From JAGLSB01 sp023135955 (GTDB lineage Bacteria > Bacteroidota > Bacteroidia > Bacteroidales > GCA-2748055): a stretch of 28,907 bases of DNA. The notes below the pieces were generated by a model, which had not been told where the DNA came from, searched no databases, and saw nothing but the letters and a program-made list of their open reading frames with translations. The position numbers were made by a program, and so were the translations under genes. Positions 22,601-28,907 of this stretch are shown piece by piece. The stretch is taken from assembly GCA_030673645.1 (NCBI GenBank), contig DAOVIO010000032.1, positions 1 through 28,907 of the forward strand, given 5' to 3'. How positions within the stretch are numbered: position 1 is the first letter of the stretch; every line of letters starts with the position of its first letter.

Positions 22601-25600
22601 TGATTCTCTCCTGCATCAACATCTGTGATATTGTTGATTATTATTACAGTATCCCTTGAAACACAATTGTTAACTGATACAGTCCACTCTAAAGTATTAG
22701 AGCCTTTGGCTAGATTCTGAACATCTGTATTATAGAGGTTGATATCTGTAAAATCTGCATTACCACTTAGCATTACCCACGTGCCATTTGAAGTAGTATT
22801 TGCATTTAATGTAGCTGTATTACTACATAAGTTTTGGTCTGTTCCTGCATTAGCTGTCGGCTTCACATTAACCACAACATCCAGGGGTGCAGATTCCGGA
22901 CCGATACCACAGGCATTTTTTCCGTGAACAGAAAAGACACCACTTAAAGCATCCAGTGTATAGTCAATAACTATATTCCTTGTATCTACATCACCAATGA
23001 TATCAACTCCTGAGGGTATTCTCCATTCGTAGGTATCCGCATTGCTTATCTGGGAAACCTCATAAGGTTTTCCAGTTTCTCCCTGACAAATTAAATCGTC
23101 TCCAATTATTATACCCGGAGTTCCTGGATACTCGTTAACAATTAATGTTGATGGATCAGTACTTACATTTTGGCAGGTTCCTGTAATAATACATTTATAG
23201 ATACCTTCATCGCTTATTGAAATGTCAGATATTGTAAGAATATTATTTCCTGATCCGAATATATTACCTCCATCGACAAGTGCAACTCCATCTTTTTCCC
23301 AACTATAAGTAATACCATCACCACTAACATCAACAATAAATGAAGCACTCTGGCCTTCGCACCTTTCATAAGATGCTGGTGGTTGAGAAATTAGTGTTGT
23401 AGTTTGCGTAACAACAAGATTAGCAGTTTGGGAATTCAATGTTCCCCCATCTCCACTTACAACACAAGTATATACACCCTGGTCAGATGATTCAAGTGAT
23501 GAGATAATCAGGTTTTGTGTTGTAACTCCTGAAATTTTTCCAGCTAAATCTGATATGGCTGTTCCATCTTTTCTCCATTCGTAAGTAATATTACTTCCTG
23601 TTGCAGTAACAGAGTATTCTTTAGGGCTGCCTTCACATATGGATATGTCTGATGGTTGTGGATGTGTAATAATCAAAGTTTCTAAAAATACAGTGAGGTT
23701 AGCCGGATCACTTATTTGTGTGCCACAAGTTCCACTAACAATGCAGGTGTATGCACCTTCGTCTGAAGTAGAGACAGATGAAATATTTAAAACTGAAAGA
23801 TTTGTGCCTGAGATATTGGCATCATCACTTATATCTACACCACCTTTTTGCCACTGATAACTAAGAGTTTCTCCAGTTGCTGAAACTGTGAAACTAACAG
23901 GATCTCCATCATCAATATCTTGGTGTATTGGTTGAATATTTATTTGCGTAATTTTAAGAACCTGTATATTTGCAAGTCCGCTATTTTGACTATCACAGAA
24001 GCCTGTTACCAAACAACTGTATATACCTGCATTTGTATTGTTAAGACTATCTATATCCAAATTAGATGTTGTTGCCCCGGAAAATTGGACATCATCAATA
24101 ATATCAACTCCATCTTTTTTCCATTGATAAGTATCGCTTGGATTAGCAGAAGCTACCGATAAAGTAATTGATTCTTCAGTACAGTATTCCCCATCCGAAG
24201 GTGATAATGTAACTGAAGTATTCTCATTTACATTTAATGTTGAAGGATCAGTACTTACATTCTGGCAAGTTCCAGTAATAATACATTTATAGATAGCTTC
24301 ATCGCTTATTGAAATATCAGATATTGTAAGAATATTATTTACCGATCCGGAGACATTAGCTCCATCTACAAGGGCAACTCCATCTTTCTCCCAGCTATAA
24401 ACAATATTATCACCACTAACCTCAACAATAAAGGAAGCACTTTGACCATCACATTTCTCAATGGATGCTGGTGGTTGAGAAATAAGTATTGTAGTTGGAA
24501 TAACAATAAGATTAGCAGTCTGAGAATTTAACGATCCCCCATCTCCATTAACCACACAAGTATATACACCTTGGTCAGTTGATTCCAGTGAGGAGATTGA
24601 AAGGTTTTGTGTTGTAACTCCTGAAATTTTCCCAACTAAATCTGATAAGGCTGTTCCATCTTTTCTCCATTCGTAAGTAATATTACTGCCTGTAGCAGTA
24701 ACAGAGAAGTAAGCAGAGTTACCTGCGCAAATTGAAGTGTCTGATGGATGTGCAGAAATAATTGTTTCTAAAAATACAGTAAGGATAGCCGGATTACTTA
24801 TTTGTGTGCCACAAGTTCCACTAACAATACAGATGTAAGCACCTTCGTCTGAAGTAGCTACTGTGGAAATATTTAAAACGGCCTGATCTGTGCCTGTGAT
24901 AATGGCGGTATTCACAATATTTACTTCATCTTTTTGCCATTGATAATTAAGTCCATCTCCTGATGCAGCAACTGAAAATGTAACTGGATCTCCATCATCA
25001 ATATACTGAGTTAGTGGTTGTGTTGTTATCTGGGTGGTTTCAAGAACCTGAACATTTGCCAAACCACTATTCTGACTATCACAATAGCCAGTTACAAGAC
25101 AACTGTAAATTCCAGCATTTGTATCGTTAATATTATCTATGGTTAGGTTGATAGTTGTTGCACCTGAGATTTGGGCATCATCAATTATATCAACTCCATC
25201 TTTTTTCCACTGGTAAGTATCGGTTGGGTTATCTGAAGCAACCGATAAAGTTGCAGACCCTCCTGCACAGTAATCTCCATCCGAAGGTGATGATGTAATA
25301 GATGTATTTTCATTAACATTTAATGTTGACGGATCAGTACTTACATTCTGGCAAGTTCCCGTGATATTACATTTATAAATACCTTCGTCGCTATTTGAGA
25401 TATTTGATATTGTAAGAATATCAGTTCCTGATCCGACTATATTACCCACATCCGCAAGTGGGACTCCATCTTTTTCCCAGCTATAATTAAGATTATCACC
25501 GCTAACATCAATAATTAGCGAAGCACTTTGGCCATCACATCTTTCAAAGAATGACGGTTGTTGAGAATTAAGTGTAGTAATTGGATTTACTATAAGAGTA

Positions 25601-28600
25601 GCTGTTTGGGAATTTAATGTTCCCCCATCTCCACTTACTTCACAGGTATACACACCTTCATCAGCTTCTTCAAGGCTTGAGATAGAAAGAAATGAAGTTG
25701 TAGCTCCTGAAATTTTTCCAGCGAGATCTGTGATTTGTGTTCCGTCTTTTTTCCATGCGTAAGTAATATTACTACCTGTGGCAGTAACAGAGAAGTCTGT
25801 GGAGTTACTCTCACAAATTGATTTGTCGTTTGGATGTGAAGAAATAATTGTTTCTAATAATACTGTTAAGTTAGCTGGATCACTGATTTGATTATTACAA
25901 TCGCCTTTAACAACACAAGTGTATGCACCTTCGTCTGAAGTAGAGACAGCGGAAATATCCAGGACTGCCTGATCAGTGCCAGTGATATTTGCGTTATCAT
26001 TTATATCACTACCATCTTTTTGCCATTGATAATTAAGTCCATCTCCTGATGCAGCAACTGTAAATGTAACTGGATCTCCATCATCAATATCCTGAGGTAG
26101 TGGTTGTGTTGTTATCTGGGTAGTTTCAAGAACTATTACATTTGCCAAGCCACTATTCAGACTATCACACATTCCACTTACAAGACAACTATAAACTCCT
26201 GCATTTGTATCATCAAGATTACTGATATCCAGATCGGGAGTTGTGGATCCGGAAAATTGGACATTATCAGTTATAGCACTCCCATCTTTTTTCCATTGAT
26301 ATGTATAGCTAAGATCTGATATAACATTCAACTGTATACTATTCCCGGCACATTCTGTTGCATTTGTCGGATCACTTAAGATCTGAACATTTGAGTTTAC
26401 GGTAAGGGTTGCCGGACTACTGGATATGTCTCCACAGTCGCCTGTGATAAAGCAGGTATATGTTCCTGCATCAGCCGGAAGAAGATTTGAAATGATCAAA
26501 ACATTAGTTGCAGAGCCAGATATATCTCCATCATCGATAAGTGGAGTTACACCTTTTTTCCATTCATAATTTAAAATGGACCCTTGGGCATCAATGCTAA
26601 ATGTTACTGCATCACCTTCACATTTAACAGCATTTGAAGGCTGAGTTGTTATATCTGTTTTTGGATTTACTGTAAGTGTGGAGGTATTTGAATTTTCATC
26701 CCCACATGATCCGCTTACAAAACAAGTATATACTCCTTCATCGCTTAAAGCCAAATGAGCAATTGAAAAGGCGTTGTTAATTGCACCAGCAATATCACTT
26801 CCGTCTTTTAACCATTTATAAGCAAGGTCACCACCAACCGCAGTTATACTGTAGTTTGCAGTGCCATCTTCGCAAAGCAATTTATCTGTAAGTGCTGCAG
26901 AAGTAATCTGAGTACTTTCATTTACTACTAAAGTGGCAGCATTACTAAGGTCGTCACCACAAGTTCCTGTACTAGTTACTCTACAAAGATAGACTCCGTC
27001 ATCAGCTACTACTAGATTATCTATAGTTAGAACCGCTTCTTCTGATCCAGTAATGTTAGCATCATCAGTCAGATCAAATCCATCCTTTTCCCATTGGTAG
27101 CTAAGATCGGAACCAGTAGCTTCTATTACAAACAAGGCATCATCACCTTCACAGGTATTATCATCAATAGGGTGTGTTGTTACATTTGTAGGCTCATCAA
27201 CATTTAAGATTGAAGGAAAACTATTTTCTTCTCCCTCATCTCCAGATACAAGGCATGAATAGTTTCCAGCATCTTTGACTTGAACATAATCTATAACCAA
27301 ACCTGCTTCAGTAACACCAGATATACTGTCAGGAATATTGTTAAGCATTATTCCATCTTTATACCATTGATGTGTAATATTTGTACCAGTTGCAATTACA
27401 TCGAAGCTTGCACTTTCACCAACGCATTTATCTAATGGGCCAGCTGGGTGATCGGTTATGAGTGTAGTTGGGTTAACCTTTAAAATACCTGTATTACTAT
27501 CTACATCAGTACCACAAGTACCTGAAACAGTACAATAATATGAGCCATCATGACTAAGGTCAAGACTTGTTAAGGTTAATATGGGACCTATAACCCCTGA
27601 GAAAACAGCATCATTAGAAAGGAGTACTGCAGGCGATTTATACCATTGATAACTGAGAGCTTCTCCTTCGGCTGTTATTGAAAAACTTGCATCACCTCCA
27701 TTAACTGCTATGAAATCTACTGGATGAGTAGAGATACTGGTTTGATCGTAAACTACTAAATTGGCAGGTGTAGTGCTTTCATTTCCACATGTAGCAGAAA
27801 TTATGCATGTATATACACCATCATCGCTGGGAACGTCATAACTTATATTACCAATAGACACGCTGTTTGTGGTTGCCCCAGATATATTACCCCCATCTGC
27901 CAGATCCACATTATTTTTTCTCCATTGGTAGGAAATTCCGGTAGCAGTTGCAGACAAGCTAAAACTAGTATTACTTCCAGAACAAAGTGACTTGGATGTG
28001 GGTTGTGTAATGATATTAATATCATCATAAAGACTTAAATATGCAGAACTGCTGTAATCGACTCCACAACTACCTGTAATAACGCATCTATAAAGTCCTT
28101 CATCTCCAGTGTCAGCATTAGTAATATTCAAACTGGAACCTGTTTCACCTGGTAAATCTGCTAAATCCAATTGCCATTGATAGCTAAGATTTGATCCGGT
28201 TGCGCTAACCGAGTATGAAATATTAGATCCTGGACAAACATCCTGATTAGCAGGATGCGAAGTAATGATTATATTTTCATTAACGGTTAAAGAGACTGGA
28301 TCGGTATTCTCTGTACCACAAGAACCACTTACTTCACAAGTATAAATTCCGTCATCAGCCAGTACCACATTATTGATGAAAAGATTACTGTTATTTGTAC
28401 CGCTAAGATTACCTCCGTCAGCAATGACAGCCCCATCTTTACTCCACTGAAAACTTATGTTTGAACCACTTACAGAAACGTCAAAATTACTATTTTCACC
28501 TTCACATTTTATGTCGCTTACTGGCTGAACATCAATAGAAGTAGTTGTATTCAGAACCAAATTGACAGTATTACTTGTTTTTGGACCACAAGAGTTACTT

Positions 28601-28907
28601 ATCTGACAATAATATGCATCAACATCACCTGCAACAGGCCCTGAAATAATTAGGCTGTTATTAGTTTCTCCGGCCATTGAGGCGCCTCCTTTATACCATT
28701 GGTGGTTCATATTTGTACCGGTAGCAGTAATGCTGAAAATAACAACGTCTCCCGGGCATGAAGATTTGTCTACAGGATGAGTAGTGATAGCAATAACTTC
28801 ATCAATAGTTAAAGTTCCTGTTGTTGAAGTCTTAGAACCACAAGAGTTTGTAATAAAGCAAGCATAACCACCGGCGTCAGCAGGAACAATATTGCTAATA
28901 CTTAAAT
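19405..28907 (-). CDS. Giant secreted Ig/PKD repeat protein with type IX sorting domain, 5' end outside window
   Basis: At least 3,166 residues; the frame is open to the right edge, so no start or signal peptide is visible. The ATG at 28708-28710 lies inside an Ig domain and is not the start. From the N-terminal side: 22 Ig-like domains (28907 to about 23131; pattern W-x-K-D-G, then D-x-G-x-Y-x-C and S-G-x-C-G), a linking domain (GDDLICQGETGKPYEV, YEWRIPSG; about 23130-22863), 11 AGxDQ repeats of about 80 residues (22862-20232), two PKD domains (WDFGDG and WVFGDN; about 20230-19700), and a gliding-motility-type C-terminal domain (CPNAFTPDG, YNRLG, WDGYFRGDLVEEGVYVF). That domain directs export by type IX secretion. 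No enzyme motif is seen, so an adhesin or surface-fibre role is inferred, with the downstream PorP/SprF protein as partner. No frameshift was found. Confidence 0.93.
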   Translation of the reverse strand, partial: LSISNIVPADAGGYACFITNSCGSKTSTTGTLTIDEVIAITTHPVDKSSCPGDVVIFSITATGTNMNHQWYKGGASMAGETNNSLIISGPVAGDVDAYYCQISNSCGPKTSNTVNLVLNTTTSIDVQPVSDIKCEGENSNFDVSVSGSNISFQWSKDGAVIADGGNLSGTNNSNLFINNVVLADDGIYTCEVSGSCGTENTDPVSLTVNENIIITSHPANQDVCPGSNISYSVSATGSNLSYQWQLDLADLPGETGSSLNITNADTGDEGLYRCVITGSCGVDYSSSAYLSLYDDINIITQPTSKSLCSGSNTSFSLSATATGISYQWRKNNVDLADGGNISGATTNSVSIGNISYDVPSDDGVYTCIISATCGNESTTPANLVVYDQTSISTHPVDFIAVNGGDASFSITAEGEALSYQWYKSPAVLLSNDAVFSGVIGPILTLTSLDLSHDGSYYCTVSGTCGTDVDSNTGILKVNPTTLITDHPAGPLDKCVGESASFDVIATGTNITHQWYKDGIMLNNIPDSISGVTEAGLVIDYVQVKDAGNYSCLVSGDEGEENSFPSILNVDEPTNVTTHPIDDNTCEGDDALFVIEATGSDLSYQWEKDGFDLTDDANITGSEEAVLTIDNLVVADDGVYLCRVTSTGTCGDDLSNAATLVVNESTQITSAALTDKLLCEDGTANYSITAVGGDLAYKWLKDGSDIAGAINNAFSIAHLALSDEGVYTCFVSGSCGDENSNTSTLTVNPKTDITTQPSNAVKCEGDAVTFSIDAQGSILNYEWKKGVTPLIDDGDISGSATNVLIISNLLPADAGTYTCFITGDCGDISSSPATLTVNSNVQILSDPTNATECAGNSIQLNVISDLSYTYQWKKDGSAITDNVQFSGSTTPDLDISNLDDTNAGVYSCLVSGMCDSLNSGLANVIVLETTQITTQPLPQDIDDGDPVTFTVAASGDGLNYQWQKDGSDINDNANITGTDQAVLDISAVSTSDEGAYTCVVKGDCNNQISDPANLTVLLETIISSHPNDKSICESNSTDFSVTATGSNITYAWKKDGTQITDLAGKISGATTSFLSISSLEEADEGVYTCEVSGDGGTLNSQTATLIVNPITTLNSQQPSFFERCDGQSASLIIDVSGDNLNYSWEKDGVPLADVGNIVGSGTDILTISNISNSDEGIYKCNITGTCQNVSTDPSTLNVNENTSITSSPSDGDYCAGGSATLSVASDNPTDTYQWKKDGVDIIDDAQISGATTINLTIDNINDTNAGIYSCLVTGYCDSQNSGLANVQVLETTQITTQPLTQYIDDGDPVTFSVAASGDGLNYQWQKDEVNIVNTAIITGTDQAVLNISTVATSDEGAYICIVSGTCGTQISNPAILTVFLETIISAHPSDTSICAGNSAYFSVTATGSNITYEWRKDGTALSDLVGKISGVTTQNLSISSLESTDQGVYTCVVNGDGGSLNSQTANLIVIPTTILISQPPASIEKCDGQSASFIVEVSGDNIVYSWEKDGVALVDGANVSGSVNNILTISDISISDEAIYKCIITGTCQNVSTDPSTLNVNENTSVTLSPSDGEYCTEESITLSVASANPSDTYQWKKDGVDIIDDVQFSGATTSNLDIDSLNNTNAGIYSCLVTGFCDSQNSGLANIQVLKITQINIQPIHQDIDDGDPVSFTVSATGETLSYQWQKGGVDISDDANISGTNLSVLNISSVSTSDEGAYTCIVSGTCGTQISDPANLTVFLETLIITHPQPSDISICEGSPKEYSVTATGSNITYEWRKDGTAISDLAGKISGVTTQNLIISSLESSDQGVYTCVVSGDGGTLNSQTANLVVTQTTTLISQPPASYERCEGQSASFIVDVSGDGITYSWEKDGVALVDGGNIFGSGNNILTISDISISDEGIYKCIITGTCQNVSTDPSTLIVNEYPGTPGIIIGDDLICQGETGKPYEVSQISNADTYEWRIPSGVDIIGDVDTRNIVIDYTLDALSGVFSVHGKNACGIGPESAPLDVVVNVKPTANAGTDQNLCSNTATLNANTTSNGTWVMLSGNADFTDINLYNTDVQNLAKGSNTLEWTVSVNNCVSRDTVIIINNITDVDAGENQILCSSTSTLNANTPAAGTGSWSVVSGGANFDQPYSPITDVSSLSKGTNILKWTINNEGCIRYDTVSITNDLPTNAFAGHDIITLVDTSTIEGNTPAVGTGEWTLSSGSGIIVDKNSPTTHLTDLAIGENVFIWTITNNLCSFSDDVKVINSTITDNDAGSDQSLCTDNTFLFGTVPNYGVGTWSVVTGSAKFIDKNKYDTEVVEIGKSANVFRWTIQEYEVTTDEVTITNNSPTIADAGDDRVYCLDSTTLEGNEVLIGTGIWSIIGGSGNIEDEYQYNSKVTNISKGTNTFRWTITSDSGGCVTSDEVFITNDLPTIADAGLDQTICTDSVILYPNTPSYGTGSWEIIGGSATFINNTATKLSSGNNTFNWVISKNQCKSIDEIIITNNSPSQAYAGSDRTNCSENIFMSARDPIIGTGNWTLISGAADIIDPISNTSEVQNIGYGSNTFRWKIENLGCYSEDRIEISNNQPTNISAGLDQYLCADSAQLYSSEAENGYGTWTIAEGSGIFEDNTLFNSKVYSLERGQNKLVWTVTTTGCNNSDTVLVTNNLPSLPSAGPDQDNCISETFMAANIPQIGTGEWGIVSGSASFENATDPSTKITDIGYGENSFNWITTNGSCILSDEIIIKNSSPTIAYAGEDRIICNSTANLLANPPSIGDGIWRVVSGFGVIQNPNDFNAEITSLGLGANTLSWTTENGRCKTSDNVIITNNLAIAYAGIDEIIYDPNIILVGNNPAEGIGEWQLAAGLGDIASPNSFETQVTELGEGANTFYWTIDNDKCIAYDEVIITYYVLPEVDFTPSPQNGCPPLFVDFINSSVGGSPFTWDFGDGAISTDANPMHTYNIPGTYNVKLSGTGPDGIIVEKDTVVIVHDHPDAELEVSPGILYISTPPDKSDEPLHCYNLSEDVDSIIWVFGDNITSNEINPTHIYEETGIYDITLHVYTSNLCYDSETIYEAVTVEDKGRVICPNAFTPDGESGGYFVENDYSNDVFHCFAEGLLEYNLEIYNRLGIIMFETDDINLGWDGYFRGDLVEEGVYVFSVSGVYNNGDSFSQVGSLILLH
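20232..22862 (-). repeat. Eleven tandem 'AGxDQ' repeats of about 80 residues
   Basis: Each unit starts A-G-x-D-Q/R, has a Cys shortly after, then G-T-G-x-W, G-S-x-x-F/I, a T-x-V/L stretch, G-x-N-x-F-x-W-T-I, a second Cys and D-E-V-x-I-T-N-N-x-P. Eleven units average about 239 bp. They are diverged at the DNA level, unlike the Ig super-repeat, so they are older. Confidence 0.9.
23131..26396 (-). repeat. Three tandem copies of a four-Ig module, period about 1.09 kb
   Basis: The marker 'ggatcagt' followed by 'acttacatt' ends at 23160, 24252 and 25338, giving steps of 1,092 and 1,086 bp (364 and 362 codons). Each copy encodes four Ig domains in fixed order, recognisable by YSCLVxGxCDS, DIDDGDPVxF, SGDGGxLNS and TGTCQNVSTDPSTL. 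The two C-terminal copies (23131 to about 25310) resemble each other more than the first, which suggests stepwise duplication. Confidence 0.9.

Noticed and set aside
23131..28907. Plus-strand open frames opposite the giant gene
   Set aside because: They are short, repeat with the Ig period and carry no motifs, as expected of antisense shadows of a repetitive coding region.

Overview
The window looks like a chromosomal segment of a Bacteroidota bacterium, probably class Bacteroidia or a relative. The evidence is AT-rich DNA, an LpxC-FabZ fusion, a PorP/SprF-family protein next to a giant protein with a gliding-motility-type C-terminal sorting domain, Bacteroidota-style promoters (-33 TTTG, -7 TAnnTTTG), and remnants of DUF1080 and GH127 polysaccharide-degradation genes. 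No genus can be named from the sequence alone.

Layout. 1-642: the 5' part of a secreted DUF1080 (3-keto-disaccharide hydrolase-like) gene on the minus strand, divergent from a decayed GH127 lipoprotein gene that has a premature stop and has lost nearly all its body. 618-3377 (minus): a DEAD-box RNA helicase with an RGG-repeat linker and a DbpA-type RNA-binding domain, followed closely by a DUF4405 membrane cytochrome-like protein. 3666-4485: an internally deleted IS30-family element with intact ends. 4720-6000 (minus): a soluble response regulator-histidine kinase hybrid. 6382-7413 (plus): thiL. 7416-12117 (minus): a lipid A operon read as HD phosphohydrolase, lpxD, lpxC-fabZ, lpxA, with a good promoter in front of the HD gene. 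12494-17309 (plus): the rimP-nusA-infB translation/transcription operon, with a canonical promoter and a leader hairpin. 17321-18395: arsC surrounded by REP-like palindromes, dispersed-repeat units and a perfect 20-bp terminator-like stem. 18396-28907 (minus): a PorP/SprF-like protein preceded, 4 nt away, by a very large secreted protein (at least 3,166 residues, N-terminus outside the window).

The giant protein is the most unusual object. From the window edge inward it has 22 Ig-like domains, a short linking domain, 11 copies of an 80-residue 'AGxDQ' repeat, two PKD domains and a type IX secretion C-terminal domain. Twelve of the Ig domains are three tandem copies of a four-Ig module with a period near 1.09 kb. 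The tight coupling to the PorP/SprF-like gene suggests a secreted or surface-anchored adhesin with its dedicated outer-membrane partner.

The rest is mostly housekeeping (lipid A, thiamine, translation). Signs of genome turnover are concentrated in the intergenic stretches: the GH127 relic, the deleted IS30 copy, a possible coding relic before thiL, a four-hairpin cluster upstream of rimP, and REP/terminator-like repeats around arsC. I saw no tRNA, rRNA or CRISPR array, and no clear phage or defence system.
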